A DNA stretch of 64,000 nt from Roseburia porci (GCF_009695765.1 NZ_VUNI01000013.1:1-64000), one strand, 5' to 3'; shown: positions 43,555-53,454, counted from the stretch's first letter. The notes: a model not told the origin generated them from the sequence alone. Translations and numbers: made by a program.

Positions 43555-45000
43555 TTATTTATGGCGTAATTTCTGCAATACCTGTTTGGCATAGGCAAAA
43601 AAGAACTGATCTTTCAAAATGAAAAGTGCAATAAAGTATACGATTGCACCAGAGAAGATCATAATGCAGGAGTGCAGTACAGAAGGACTCAGATAGTGAT
43701 TTTCAAAGAAAAGCACAAGTAACATGCATGCACCTGCCAGCAGGTATTTTACGGATTGTGCCATGATTCTGGTAAAGGAAAGCTCATTCCGGATAAAATA
43801 CAGCTGTGTCAGCGTGATCACTGCTTCTGCAGCTACGGAAGCGATAGAAGCTCCGATGGAATACAGCTTTGGAATCAGGATCAGGTTGCAGATAAAATTG
43901 ACTACGGCTCCAATAATAACGGTAGCTGTCAGAAGACGTTCCCGCTTGGTCGTAACAAAATACTGGATACCGGTGACGTTGCTGAGACCAATGATAATGA
44001 TCAGAAGACCGAGAATTGGAAGCAGCACGTTGATCTTATCATAGCCTTTTCCATAGAACCATGGAACCAGATTCTGTGAGATGCCGATCAGTCCAAAGCT
44101 TAATGGCACACCGAGAAACCAGACAAAATTATAACTCTGATAAGTCAGTTCCTTAACTTTATCCATGTTTTTCTGATTGAAATAATAACCCATGCGGGGA
44201 ATCATGACAGCACCAAGCGCTGTGACCAGAGTCAGCGCGGTTTTGGAGATCTTAAGCGCCTGTTCGTAGTATCCGTTTTCGAAGTTATTGGAGAAAAGGC
44301 CGATCATTGTCTTATCGAATACAGTATAAATTGACATTGCAACGGATGGAATGAACAAAGCCAGCGTCGGTTTCAGATGCCGCATTGGGTGAAGCTCTTT
44401 CCATACAGGGCGGTCAATGTATTGTGGCAGATAAAACCAGATCGATAAATTGCTTGCAAGAGCAAGCAGAACCATTCCGGCAACATAGAGGAAGAGATCA
44501 TCTTTGTCCCGGACTGCAGTAAAAATAAATACAATATTGATCACTTTAAACAGCATATTCCGAAACATGACTTTTCCAAATTCTTCCATTCCCTGAAGAA
44601 GCCAGGCAATATCGAAAGCAACGCAGACGATACTGATTGTCTGGATTGCATAAAGCGAAAAACGGCTTCGGTCACAGAATAGAAGAAAGATCAGATAAGC
44701 TGCGGTACAGATTCCGGTGCTTAGAAAACTGAGCAGTTCAATCTCCCAGAAGAGTTTGCTCCTTGCCTTACGATCGTCCTGAAGATAGGAAATCTCACGG
44801 TTGCCGTAGGTCAGTGTTCCAAGGACAGCTACCATGGAGAAGTAAGTGACAACAGAAGCCGTAAAGCTGTAATCACCAATTCCATCAGCTCCGAGGACTC
44901 TGGATACATAAGGCGTAGTAATTAAAGGAGTTATCAGGCTCAGCACCTGATAACTCACATTATAGATATAATTCAGTTTAAGACTTTTCTGTTTTGCCAT
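43555..45000 (-). CDS. Polysaccharide flippase (Wzx/RfbX, MOP superfamily)
   Basis: The 481-residue protein has 12-14 hydrophobic segments and the polysaccharide-synthesis N-terminal pattern (NYIYNVSYQVLSLITPLITT, PYVSRVLGADGIGDYS). It should flip undecaprenyl-linked repeat units across the membrane. It starts three bases after the rfbC stop and is the last gene of the rhamnose operon, which suggests the exported unit contains rhamnose. Glycosyltransferases for that unit are not in this window. Confidence 0.9.
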   Translation of the reverse strand: MAKQKSLKLNYIYNVSYQVLSLITPLITTPYVSRVLGADGIGDYSFTASVVTYFSMVAVLGTLTYGNREISYLQDDRKARSKLFWEIELLSFLSTGICTAAYLIFLLFCDRSRFSLYAIQTISIVCVAFDIAWLLQGMEEFGKVMFRNMLFKVINIVFIFTAVRDKDDLFLYVAGMVLLALASNLSIWFYLPQYIDRPVWKELHPMRHLKPTLALFIPSVAMSIYTVFDKTMIGLFSNNFENGYYEQALKISKTALTLVTALGAVMIPRMGYYFNQKNMDKVKELTYQSYNFVWFLGVPLSFGLIGISQNLVPWFYGKGYDKINVLLPILGLLIIIIGLSNVTGIQYFVTTKRERLLTATVIIGAVVNFICNLILIPKLYSIGASIASVAAEAVITLTQLYFIRNELSFTRIMAQSVKYLLAGACMLLVLFFENHYLSPSVLHSCIMIFSGAIVYFIALFILKDQFFFAYAKQVLQKLRHK

Positions 45001-45003
45001 ACA

Positions 45004-45612
45004 TTAAAATTTAAAGGTGTCTTTCAGACCAACCCATTTCTGATCTTTGTCACTTAAGTTTAAAGGTGTTCCGTCGGAAAGAGTATATCCTTCACCGGAA
45101 GCAGTACCTTTGTACTCACCAACAAGCTGTGGCCATTCGATTCCGATTTCCGGATCATTCCATGCCATTCCGCCTTCATCACCCGGATGATAAAAATCAG
45201 TACATTTATAGCAGAACTCTGCAAGATCAGATAATACCAGGAAGCCATGTGCAAATCCTTCCGGAATATAGAACTGTTTCTTGTTTTCTTCGGTAAGTTC
45301 TACACCAAACCATTTTCCATATGTTTTGGAGTCACCACGGAGATCAACAGCTACATCGAATACGCTTCCTTTTACAACACGTACTAATTTACCCTGTGGA
45401 AACTGTTTCTGGAAATGTAATCCACGAAGTACGCCTTTGGTGGAAGAGGACTGGTTATCCTGAACGAATTCCATATCAAGTCCTGCTTCTACCATATCGT
45501 TTTTATTGTAAGTCTCCATGAAGTATCCTCTTGCATCTCCATGAACTGCTGGTGTGATTACGCATAATCCTTCGATTCCACCAACATTTTTTTCAACTGT
45601 AATCTGTCCCAT
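45004..45612 (-). CDS. rfbC: dTDP-4-dehydrorhamnose 3,5-epimerase
   Basis: RfbC epimerises C3 and C5 of dTDP-4-keto-6-deoxyglucose in dTDP-L-rhamnose synthesis. The 202-residue cupin shows DARGYFMETYN, QDNQSSSTKGVLRGLHFQ with the catalytic histidine, VDLRGDSKTYGKW and YIPEGFAHGFLVLSD. It is slightly longer than typical (about 180-190 residues) at the C-terminus. It lies 32 bases after rfbD and 3 bases before the flippase gene. Confidence 0.93.
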   Translation of the reverse strand: MGQITVEKNVGGIEGLCVITPAVHGDARGYFMETYNKNDMVEAGLDMEFVQDNQSSSTKGVLRGLHFQKQFPQGKLVRVVKGSVFDVAVDLRGDSKTYGKWFGVELTEENKKQFYIPEGFAHGFLVLSDLAEFCYKCTDFYHPGDEGGMAWNDPEIGIEWPQLVGEYKGTASGEGYTLSDGTPLNLSDKDQKWVGLKDTFKF

Positions 45613-45644
45613 GACGATAATCCTTCTTTCTTAATGATAATCTT

Positions 45645-46655
45645 TTAAAAATCAAGTTCTTTCAAATAACGTTCAACGGCATCCTGCCAGGTAGGAAGTG
45701 GAGTGAATCCGTTTTCTTCCAGTTTCTTTTTGTCCAGCCGGCTGTTAAAAGGTCTTGCAGCCTTGGAAATTCCATATTCAGCAGTTGTGACCGGTGTTAC
45801 AGTAAGACGGTCTTCGGAATATTCGCTATGACCCTGGGCAACAGCCTGACGAAAGATCTCTTTGGTAAAATCATACCAGCTGATATATCCGGTCTTGCAG
45901 CCTGTGTTACCAGCATCAGTTACTTCGGAGTTGGTTGCATGATAATAACCGTATTTGTCCGTTACGATCATGTCACATAACAGTTTTGCAAGGTCAAAGG
46001 TATATGTCGGAGTTCCAATCTGGTCATCGACAACGGTAAGTTTATCGTGTGTTTTGCCGACATTTAACATTGTTTTGATAAAGTTCTTTCCGTTCTTTCC
46101 AAATACCCATGCGATACGTACGATGAAATATTTTTCCAGATTCCCCGATACGGCAAGTTCGCCGGCAAGCTTTGTTTCACCATATACATTTAATGGTGCA
46201 TAATCTTTGCAGTCCGGTTCCCATGGGGTAGTTCCCTGACCGTTGAATACATAGTCGGTAGAGATATACATCATTTTGCATCCGTTTGGCTGACTCTGAT
46301 CTAATTTCTTTACTGCTTTGGCAAAATTTTCAGTACCTACAGTATTTACCATACGTACCTTTTCTTTTTTGTCATCGTCTTCAGCGAGATCAACCGCTGT
46401 CCAGGCTGCACAGTGGATGACAACATCCGGTGCAGCTTCGGCTAAAACACGGTCAACAGCAGCAGTATCTGTGATATCCAGAGAAACGTATGGTGTTTTT
46501 GTGACAGCAGTACCGTCCTGGGCACCATTGTATTCCGGAGCCAGATCAGATCCGATGCAGGAGAAGCTGCCTTTTCCTTCTGCAGTACGTTTCATTAATT
46601 CATTGATTACATCGTGGCCTAACTGACCAGCGACACCTGTTACAAATACTTTCAT
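45645..46655 (-). CDS. rfbD: dTDP-4-dehydrorhamnose reductase
   Basis: RfbD carries out the final NAD(P)H-dependent reduction to dTDP-L-rhamnose. The Rossmann motif is GVAGQLGHDV (7-16). The SDR catalytic pair is in NVYGETKLAGE (Y and K). Other matches are STDYVFNG and RIAWVFGKNGKNF. At 336 residues it is longer than the usual 280-300 because of inserted stretches near the N-terminus (EYNGAQDGTAV) and after the catalytic site (GNTGCKTGYISWYD). Such longer forms are common in Clostridia. Confidence 0.93.
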   Translation of the reverse strand: MKVFVTGVAGQLGHDVINELMKRTAEGKGSFSCIGSDLAPEYNGAQDGTAVTKTPYVSLDITDTAAVDRVLAEAAPDVVIHCAAWTAVDLAEDDDKKEKVRMVNTVGTENFAKAVKKLDQSQPNGCKMMYISTDYVFNGQGTTPWEPDCKDYAPLNVYGETKLAGELAVSGNLEKYFIVRIAWVFGKNGKNFIKTMLNVGKTHDKLTVVDDQIGTPTYTFDLAKLLCDMIVTDKYGYYHATNSEVTDAGNTGCKTGYISWYDFTKEIFRQAVAQGHSEYSEDRLTVTPVTTAEYGISKAARPFNSRLDKKKLEENGFTPLPTWQDAVERYLKELDF

Positions 46656-46684
46656 TGATTGTCTCCTTTTTGGAAAAAGAGTGA

Positions 46685-47704
46685 TTAGCGATTTCCGTAC
46701 ATTTTTTCATAATAATTCTGGTATTCACCGGAGATGATGGTTTCCCACCATTCTTTATGCTCAAGATACCATTTGATGGTCTTCTTGATACCATCTTCGA
46801 ATTTGGTTTCTGGTAACCATCCAAGTTCATTGTGGATCTTGGTTGGATCGATTGCATAACGCATATCGTGGCCTTTACGGTCAGCAACATGTGTGATAAG
46901 GCTTTCTGGTTTACCTAATTCTTTACAGATGATCTTAACGATTTCAATGTTTGTTTTCTCGTTGTGTCCACCGACATTGTATACTTCACCAACACGGCCT
47001 TTGTGAATGATCAGATCGATAGCTTTGCAGTGATCCTCAACGTATAACCAGTCACGTACGTTTAAGCCTTCTCCATATACAGGAAGTGGTTTATCGTTTA
47101 ATGCGTTGGCAATCATCAGTGGAATCAGTTTCTCAGGGAAGTGATATGGTCCGTAGTTGTTTGAGCAACGGCTGATGGTTACAGGAAGTCCATAAGTTCT
47201 GTGGTAAGCCAGTACTAAAAGATCGGCACCTGCTTTGGATGAGCTGTATGGGCTGCTTGTATGGATTGGAGTATCTTCTGTGAAGAATAAGTCAGGTCTG
47301 TCGAGTGGAAGATCTCCGTATACTTCGTCAGTAGATACCTGATGATATCTCTGGATACCGTATTTGCGGCATGCATCCATCAGTACAGAAGTTCCGATGA
47401 TGTTGGTGTCTAAGAAAATCTGTGGATTTTCGATAGAACGGTCAACATGGCTTTCAGCTGCAAAGTTTACGACCATGTCTGGTTTTTCTTCTTCGAATAA
47501 TTTGTAAACAGCTTTACGGTCTGTGATGCTTTCTTTTACAAAGCGGAAGTTCGGGTTGTCCATAACTGGAGCTAATGTAGATAAGTTACCTGCATAAGTC
47601 AGGCAGTCCAGACATACGATACGGTAGTCAGGGTATTTGTTTAACATGTGAAATACGAAGTTTGAGCCGATGAATCCAGCTCCACCTGTTACGATGATTG
47701 TCAT
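46685..47704 (-). CDS. rfbB: dTDP-glucose 4,6-dehydratase
   Basis: RfbB converts dTDP-glucose to dTDP-4-keto-6-deoxyglucose with bound NAD+. The 339-residue protein has GGAGFIGSNF (7-16), STDEVYGDL with the catalytic Asp-Glu pair, SSPYSSSKAGAD with Tyr and Lys of the SDR triad, and RCSNNYGPYHFPEKLIPLMI. Length and motifs are standard. It is 53 bases after rfbA and 29 bases before rfbD on the same strand. Confidence 0.95.
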   Translation of the reverse strand: MTIIVTGGAGFIGSNFVFHMLNKYPDYRIVCLDCLTYAGNLSTLAPVMDNPNFRFVKESITDRKAVYKLFEEEKPDMVVNFAAESHVDRSIENPQIFLDTNIIGTSVLMDACRKYGIQRYHQVSTDEVYGDLPLDRPDLFFTEDTPIHTSSPYSSSKAGADLLVLAYHRTYGLPVTISRCSNNYGPYHFPEKLIPLMIANALNDKPLPVYGEGLNVRDWLYVEDHCKAIDLIIHKGRVGEVYNVGGHNEKTNIEIVKIICKELGKPESLITHVADRKGHDMRYAIDPTKIHNELGWLPETKFEDGIKKTIKWYLEHKEWWETIISGEYQNYYEKMYGNR

Positions 47705-47757
47705 AATGATTCTCCTTTAAATAGATAATAATATAATTTTTTCGTAGGGTTAATTAA

Positions 47758-48654
47758 TTAGTGAAGGACATCAAGGAATTTTCCGTCTAATACGTCCTTT
47801 AAGTACTGTCCATACTGGTTTTTCTTTAATACTTCATAAACTTTCAGTACGTCGTCTTTGGTGATCCAGCCATTTAAGTAAGCAATCTCTTCCAGGCATG
47901 CGATCTTTCTGTGCTGGTGGGTTTCCACGGTTTTTACAAAGTTGGTTGCCTCTACAAGACTTTCATGTGTTCCGGTATCAAGCCAGGTGAATCCCTGTCC
48001 AAGCAGTTCAACGTTCAGATCCCCGTTCTCAAGGTAAATACGGTTCAGATCTGTGATCTCCAGCTCGCCACGCGCACTTGGTTTTAAGTCTTTTGCATAA
48101 TCAACGACACGGTTGTCGTAGAAATACAGACCGGTTACACAGTAGTTGCTCTTTGGTTTTTCCGGTTTCTCTTCAATGGAGATGGCTTTGCCGTTTGCAT
48201 CGAATTCTACGATACCGAAACGCTCCGGATCGTCTACATAATATCCGAATACGGTTGCACCCTTTCCGGATTCTGCATTCTCAACAGCAGCTTTTAATCT
48301 CTTCTTCAGACCATGTCCTGCAAAGATATTATCACCGAGTACCATGGCTACGCTGTCGTTTCCGATAAAATCTTTACCGATTACGAAAGCCTGTGCGAGT
48401 CCGTCCGGACTTGGCTGTACGGCGTAAGTAAGGTTAACACCATACTGATGTCCGTCTCCTAAAAGCTCCTTAAATCTAGGGGTATCCTGTGGGGTCGAAA
48501 TGATCAGGATATCGCGGATGCCTGCGTTCATAAGAACAGACAATGGATAGTAGATCATTGGTTTGTCATAGATTGGTAATAACTGTTTGGATGTTACCAT
48601 CGTCAGTGGGTAAAGGCGTGTACCTGAACCGCCTGCAAGAATAATTCCTTTCAA
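47758..48654 (-). CDS. rfbA: Glucose-1-phosphate thymidylyltransferase
   Basis: RfbA forms dTDP-glucose from dTTP and glucose-1-phosphate, the first step of the pathway. The 298-residue enzyme begins with [16 protein letters not shown] (nucleotide-binding signature) and has [22 protein letters not shown] and [11 protein letters not shown]. The start codon is TTG at 48654 with AAAGGAGG in front. It is the first gene of the operon, behind the MerR-type promoter at 48710-48740. Feedback inhibition by dTDP-rhamnose is known for the family. Confidence 0.95.
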   Translation of the reverse strand: MKGIILAGGSGTRLYPLTMVTSKQLLPIYDKPMIYYPLSVLMNAGIRDILIISTPQDTPRFKELLGDGHQYGVNLTYAVQPSPDGLAQAFVIGKDFIGNDSVAMVLGDNIFAGHGLKKRLKAAVENAESGKGATVFGYYVDDPERFGIVEFDANGKAISIEEKPEKPKSNYCVTGLYFYDNRVVDYAKDLKPSARGELEITDLNRIYLENGDLNVELLGQGFTWLDTGTHESLVEATNFVKTVETHQHRKIACLEEIAYLNGWITKDDVLKVYEVLKKNQYGQYLKDVLDGKFLDVLH

Positions 48655-48709
48655 GATAAAACCTCCTTTTTAACGAATGTTGTCAGTTGCGGATTGCTCC
48701 GATGTACTT

Positions 48710-48740
48710 ACTATAACAGATGACGTTACGTCACCTGCAA
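48710..48740 (-). promoter_or_regulatory. MerR-type promoter with 19-base spacer and palindromic operator
   Basis: Read on the minus strand, TTGCAG (48740-48735) and TATAGT (48715-48710) are separated by 19 bases. The spacer contains the palindrome TGACGTAACGTCA (48733-48721). A long spacer with a palindrome between the hexamers is the hallmark of promoters that MerR-family proteins activate by DNA distortion. The MerR-methyltransferase gene lies directly upstream and rfbA directly downstream. Confidence 0.8.
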
Positions 48741-48774
48741 GCAAAAAATGTTATTTTTCATAAAATCTTAATTT

Positions 48775-49983
48775 TTATTTGACAGTGAGAAAGATTCCGG
48801 CCTCTTTTGTAATGTGAAATCCATGTGTTGTTTTCTTCTCCACAAAAGTCCGGAAATCTTTATACCGGTCAAGGAGATACTGGTTCTGGTTGCCATGGCA
48901 GGACAGGATATACTCGATCAGAGGCTCCGCAGAATCCACGATCAGTTCATCCGGATATGTCTGTATCTCAATATTATGGAAAAAAGGATGCAGGATTTCG
49001 GCTCCGTTTTCCAGACCAAACTGGTCATACAGTTTGTCCCCGGAGAGAACAATCCTGCTGTCGAATTCCTGCACAAGATCTGTGATCTCTTTCATATGGT
49101 GGCTTCCATATGTGCTGCAGAGAAATCTTCCCGATGGTTTCAGCACACGCCAGATTTCTTCGCATACAGCAGGAATGTCTTCACAGTAAAAAAGAACATG
49201 GTTTGCAATGACCAGATCAAAGGTGTTTTCTTCATATGGAATATGATCGGCGGGAAAAACCTGAAAACTGAATCGGGCATCCCTGGATATGTTATGTCCC
49301 GAATGTGGTAAAAGCATTCGTCTGGCATCACGTATCATACCTCTTGATATGTCGGAGAGAACGATCTGGATGTCTTTTTTCGGGATGAGAGAAGCATTTT
49401 CCGACCAGAGAGAACCATTTCCACATCCGATTTCCAATATGTGCATTCCGGGCTGAATCTGACACTGCTCAAATACCCATGGGAACCATCCCTTTTTATT
49501 CTGGGAATACAGGTTGTGGAGACGGATGCGTGAAGTAATATTGCTGGCATTCTGGTACTGGCTTTTTAAGGAATTTTCCATGCCGGTCAGATGGATCAGA
49601 TCAAGCATCTGCTTCCAGTTGATATTCTGATTCTGATCGATGGCGGCAGTCGTATCTTCGATGGCCTTCTGGACGAGCTGCATCTGTTCGATCTTATCCT
49701 GAATAAGGGTAAGCTGAAGATCCAGCTGATTCCGGAGAATATGGTAGTCAGCATCTTCAATCGTCAGTTCTTTGATGTCATCCAGTGAGAAACCAAGATA
49801 TTTTAAAAGCAAAATCTGCTGGAGCTGCACCAGGTCTGCATCTGTGTAGTAACGTGCGCCGGTTGCCTCATTAACATAGGAAGGCTTTAAAATATTCTGT
49901 TTGTCATAATAGCGTATGGTACGGACGGTGACATTTGCCATCCGGGCAAATTCTCCGGAGGAATAGTATCCTGGAAGCTTCAT
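48775..49983 (-). CDS. MerR-family regulator fused to a SAM-dependent methyltransferase domain
   Basis: The 402-residue protein begins with a MerR winged helix (about 6-75; SSGEFARMANVTVRTIRYYD) and a long dimerisation coiled coil (about 80-118). From about 165 it has a class I methyltransferase fold with SAM motif EIGCGNG (184-190), SDISRGM, ANHVLFYCEDI and RVLKPSGRF. The methyltransferase-like part occupies the usual effector-binding position, so SAM or a methyl acceptor may be the signal, or the enzyme may be active. It is transcribed in the same direction as rfbA, whose promoter has a MerR layout. Autoregulation or control of rfb are both inferences. Confidence 0.85.
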   Translation of the reverse strand: MKLPGYYSSGEFARMANVTVRTIRYYDKQNILKPSYVNEATGARYYTDADLVQLQQILLLKYLGFSLDDIKELTIEDADYHILRNQLDLQLTLIQDKIEQMQLVQKAIEDTTAAIDQNQNINWKQMLDLIHLTGMENSLKSQYQNASNITSRIRLHNLYSQNKKGWFPWVFEQCQIQPGMHILEIGCGNGSLWSENASLIPKKDIQIVLSDISRGMIRDARRMLLPHSGHNISRDARFSFQVFPADHIPYEENTFDLVIANHVLFYCEDIPAVCEEIWRVLKPSGRFLCSTYGSHHMKEITDLVQEFDSRIVLSGDKLYDQFGLENGAEILHPFFHNIEIQTYPDELIVDSAEPLIEYILSCHGNQNQYLLDRYKDFRTFVEKKTTHGFHITKEAGIFLTVK

Positions 49984-50223
49984 GGATTAGGCTCTCACTT
50001 TCTAAAAAAATATTCACTATATTATATCATATTTTGGATATAAGAAAATCTTAATAAAATCTTCTCTATAGAAAAACTTTTCAAACAGAAGTTGTTGTGC
50101 TAGAATAAGATGAAAAATATGGTAGACAATCGCAAATTATGTATATGTTCTTTAATGGTAGGAAGGAACGGAACTGGTTTGACTATTGGATATTAAACAG
50201 TGATATTAGGAGGAATAATAACC

Positions 50224-51948
50224 ATGGATTTTATGAAAGAATATCAGAAATGGTGTACTGATCCATACTTTGATGAGGAGACAAAGGCTGAGCTTGCTGC
50301 AATCGCAGATGACAAAGCTGAGATCGAAGATCGTTTTTATCGTACATTAGAGTTCGGTACCGGTGGATTAAGAGGTGTTATCGGTGCAGGAACAAACCGT
50401 ATGAACATCTATACAGTACGTCAGGCAACACAGGGACTGGCTAATTATATTATTTCCCAGAACGGACAGAATAAAGGTGTTGCAATTGCACATGATTCAA
50501 GACGTATGTCACCGGAGTTTACAGAAGAAGCAGCTCTTTGCCTTGCTGCAAACGGAATCAAAGCATATGTATTCCCAAGCCTTCGCCCGACACCGGAATT
50601 ATCTTTTGCTGTTCGTGAACTTGGATGTATTGCAGGTATCGTAATTACTGCAAGCCACAATCCTCGTGAATACAATGGATACAAAGTATACTGGGAGGAT
50701 GGCGCACAGATTACACCTCCTCATGATGGAAATATTCTTGCAGAAGTTGCAAAAGTTACTTCTTTTGACATGGTTAAGACAATGGATAAAGACGCAGCAG
50801 TTGCAGCAGGTCTTTACAATGTGATCGGTGATGATGTGGACGAGAAGTATTTTGATGCTTTAAGAAAACAGTCCATCCATCCGGAAGTTATCAAAGAAGT
50901 TGCAAAAGATATCAAGATCGTATACACACCACTTCATGGTACCGGATTACTTCCAGTTCAGAGAGTGTTAAAAGATCTTGGATTTGAGAATGTATATGTT
51001 GAGCCACAGCAGGCAATTGCAGACGGTAATTTCCCTACTGTTGCATATCCAAACCCGGAAGATCCAAAGGCATGGGAGCTTGCACTGAAACTTGCAAAAG
51101 AGAAAGATGCAGATCTTGTACTTGCAACTGATCCGGATGCAGACCGTCTTGGTGTATACTGCAAGGATACAAAGACAGGCGAATATGTAAGCTTCACAGG
51201 TAATATGTCTGGTATGTTGATCGCAGAGTATATTCTCCGTGAGAGAACAGCAACAGGCACAATGCCAGAGAATCCTGCTCTGATCGAGACAATCGTTACA
51301 ACAGATATGGCAAAACCAATCGCTGCAGCATACAATGTCAGACTGATCGAGGTATTAACCGGATTCAAATATATCGGTGAGCAGATCAAGATCTTTGATG
51401 AGACAGGATGCAACAATTATGTATTTGGTCTGGAAGAAAGCTACGGATGCTTACCAGGAACTTATGCAAGAGATAAGGATGCTCCTGCAGCAGTTACTAT
51501 GCTTTGCGAGGTCGCTGCTTATTATAAGAAACAGGGCAAAACATTATGGGATGCCATGATCGATATCTACGAGAAATACGGATACTATAAAGAAGGTCTG
51601 GCTACGATGACATTAAAGGGAATTGACGGAGCAGCTCAGATCCAGAAGATCATGAGCGATGCACGTGCAAACCTTCCAAAAGAAGTTGGTTCTCATAAGG
51701 TTATTGCAGTTCGTGATTACAAAGCAGATACAAGAACAGAGATCGCTACTGGAAAGGTAACTCCAACAGGACTTCCAAATTCCAATGTACTGTACTATGA
51801 ATTAAGCGACAATGCATGGTGCTGTGTACGTCCTTCCGGAACAGAGCCTAAGATCAAATTCTACTTTGGTGTTAAAGGAGAGTCTCTTAAGGATTCAGAA
51901 GAGAAACTCGAGGCACTGAAATCAGCAATGATGAAGATGTTTGAATAA
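50224..51948 (+). CDS. Phospho-sugar mutase (alpha-phosphoglucomutase / phosphomannomutase type)
   Basis: The 574-residue enzyme of the alpha-D-phosphohexomutase family interconverts sugar 6- and 1-phosphates. It probably supplies glucose-1-phosphate for RfbA and UDP-glucose. The ATG at 50224 follows TTAGGAGGAATAATAACC. Motifs are GTGGLRG near residue 45, phosphoserine S144 in ITASHNPREYNGYK, metal loop TDPDADR, sugar loop GLEESYG and phosphate loop RPSGTEPK. Length is typical of the Gram-positive PgcA group. It is transcribed divergently from the MerR gene and appears monocistronic. Confidence 0.92.
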   Translation: MDFMKEYQKWCTDPYFDEETKAELAAIADDKAEIEDRFYRTLEFGTGGLRGVIGAGTNRMNIYTVRQATQGLANYIISQNGQNKGVAIAHDSRRMSPEFTEEAALCLAANGIKAYVFPSLRPTPELSFAVRELGCIAGIVITASHNPREYNGYKVYWEDGAQITPPHDGNILAEVAKVTSFDMVKTMDKDAAVAAGLYNVIGDDVDEKYFDALRKQSIHPEVIKEVAKDIKIVYTPLHGTGLLPVQRVLKDLGFENVYVEPQQAIADGNFPTVAYPNPEDPKAWELALKLAKEKDADLVLATDPDADRLGVYCKDTKTGEYVSFTGNMSGMLIAEYILRERTATGTMPENPALIETIVTTDMAKPIAAAYNVRLIEVLTGFKYIGEQIKIFDETGCNNYVFGLEESYGCLPGTYARDKDAPAAVTMLCEVAAYYKKQGKTLWDAMIDIYEKYGYYKEGLATMTLKGIDGAAQIQKIMSDARANLPKEVGSHKVIAVRDYKADTRTEIATGKVTPTGLPNSNVLYYELSDNAWCCVRPSGTEPKIKFYFGVKGESLKDSEEKLEALKSAMMKMFE

Positions 51949-51971
51949 GAACAGATTTACCGAAGAGAAAA

Positions 51972-52048
51972 CAGGCATTTTTTGCCTGATTAAGTGAATT
52001 TTCAAGACAAAAATACCCAGCATAAAGAAATTCTCTTTGTGTTGGGTA
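51972..52048 (+). terminator. Two successive hairpins after the phosphosugar mutase gene
   Basis: CAGGCA (51972-51977) and TGCCTG (51983-51988) form a short hairpin with T residues in the loop. TACCCAGCATAAAGA (52014-52028) and TCTTTGTGTTGGGTA (52034-52048) then pair at 13 of 15 positions with wobble pairs. Neither has a classical T-tail, so termination is probable but not certain. Confidence 0.55.
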
Positions 52049-52084
52049 CTCATATATTTGTCAGCACCTGAAGGAGAACACCTT

Positions 52085-52285
52085 ATGATGAAAATTTACA
52101 TATGTCCGGAATGCGGATGGTTACGGCTGGTATCCAGAAGAAAAGATGTGGAATGTCACAGATGCGGAACCACGCAGATGACACAGACCAATCTTGACTT
52201 CGTGAAATACTCGGATATGACAGATCAGGAGCGCAGGGATTATGCGCAGGGATGGCTGTATATTCACCGTAAATCAGGCAATTAG
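52085..52285 (+). CDS. Small zinc-ribbon protein
   Basis: The 66-residue product starts at ATG 52085 (or 52088) behind GAAGGAG. The frame upstream to 52037 overlaps the terminator hairpin and is rejected. It has a zinc ribbon made of CPECGW (near residue 8) and CHRCGT (near residue 25), followed by a short helical tail. No family function is known to me. It is 29 bases before an LCP gene and is probably co-transcribed with it. Confidence 0.7.
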   Translation: MMKIYICPECGWLRLVSRRKDVECHRCGTTQMTQTNLDFVKYSDMTDQERRDYAQGWLYIHRKSGN

Positions 52286-52314
52286 GCAGAAAAGTAAGAG
52301 AAAAGGATAAGAAT

Positions 52315-53454
52315 ATGGCAAATAATCGCAGAAAGAAAAGAAGGATGAAAAAAAGAAAGAAAGTTCTTCTTTTTGTTTTAGAAATATTGGTCCTCGCAGT
52401 TTTACTTGTCGTGTTATATTTCACTAATATTTTAAACAAGATTGATTTTCAGAATATGACAGATAACGAGGCCGGTATCAACGATGATCTGAGTTCTGAG
52501 ACCGCATTTGCAATGGAGGGATATACAAATATTGCACTGTTTGGTCTGGACAACCGTGGAAGCGGTGATTATGATACCGGTAATTCGGATGCAATTCTGA
52601 TTGCAAGTATTAACAATGAGAATAAAGAGGTTCGTCTGGTTTCGGTATATCGTGATACGTATCTTAGTGTAGGCGATGGAAAATATTATAAATGCAATTC
52701 TGCATATGAACGTGGAGGCGCGAAGCAGGCGGTACAGATGCTGAACTCCAATCTGGATCTTGACATCAAGGATTATGTCAGCGTAGACTGGGGAGCGCTT
52801 GTGGAAACAATCGATGATCTCGGTGGTATTGATATTGAGGTTACCGATGAAGAAGTGGACAAGATCAATGAGTATACAGTTGAGATTGTTATGATGACCG
52901 GAAAAGAGACAACCCCTCTGACTGAGTCAGGACTGGTTCATCTGGATGGTACACAGGCCACCTCTTATGCGCGTATCCGTAAACTTGCCGGAGACGATTA
53001 TATGCGTACGGCAAGACAGCGTATTGTATTGCAGGCGATGCTTGAAAAAGCTCAGAAAGCAGATATTGGTACATTGAATAAGGTATGTAATGATGTGGTG
53101 GATGATATTTCAACGACACTTACTTTAAAGCAGATGCTGATTCTCGCAAAAGATGTAGGCGCATATAAACTGGTGGAGACAACAGGATTCCCGTTTGAAC
53201 TGACTACGGCAAGCCTGGATTCCGGAGATACGGTTGTTCCGGTTGAGCTGGAGAACAATGTGTCAGAGCTTCATCAGTGGTTGTTTAACGATGAGGATTA
53301 TTCGCCATCTCAGACAGTACAGAGTATTAGTGCCAATATTGTGAAGAAGTCCGGTGTGACATTGTCGAATGCAGATGTTGTTAATACAACAAATTATAAT
53401 AATACCGTGGATCGCAATGGTACTGCAGTTAAGAAAGAAGATGAAGGCGAATAA
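52315..53454 (+). CDS. LCP-family cell-wall polymer ligase
   Basis: The 379-residue product has a basic N-terminus (KKRRMKKRKK), one membrane helix (about 18-40) and an extracellular LCP domain (about 75-300). Typical segments are NIALFGLDNRGSGDYDTGNSD, RLVSVYRDTYL, IDDLGGIDIEV, SYARIRKL and DYMRTARQR with the conserved arginines. A short Ser/Asn/Thr-rich tail follows. It is the third LCP ligase in the window, so several wall polymers or redundant attachment enzymes are likely. A small hairpin follows the stop codon. Confidence 0.92.
   Translation: MANNRRKKRRMKKRKKVLLFVLEILVLAVLLVVLYFTNILNKIDFQNMTDNEAGINDDLSSETAFAMEGYTNIALFGLDNRGSGDYDTGNSDAILIASINNENKEVRLVSVYRDTYLSVGDGKYYKCNSAYERGGAKQAVQMLNSNLDLDIKDYVSVDWGALVETIDDLGGIDIEVTDEEVDKINEYTVEIVMMTGKETTPLTESGLVHLDGTQATSYARIRKLAGDDYMRTARQRIVLQAMLEKAQKADIGTLNKVCNDVVDDISTTLTLKQMLILAKDVGAYKLVETTGFPFELTTASLDSGDTVVPVELENNVSELHQWLFNDEDYSPSQTVQSISANIVKKSGVTLSNADVVNTTNYNNTVDRNGTAVKKEDEGE

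Noticed and set aside
48814-49311. A 165-codon plus-strand frame inside the MerR-methyltransferase gene.
   Set aside because: Antisense to a well-supported two-domain protein, with no ribosome site or family resemblance.
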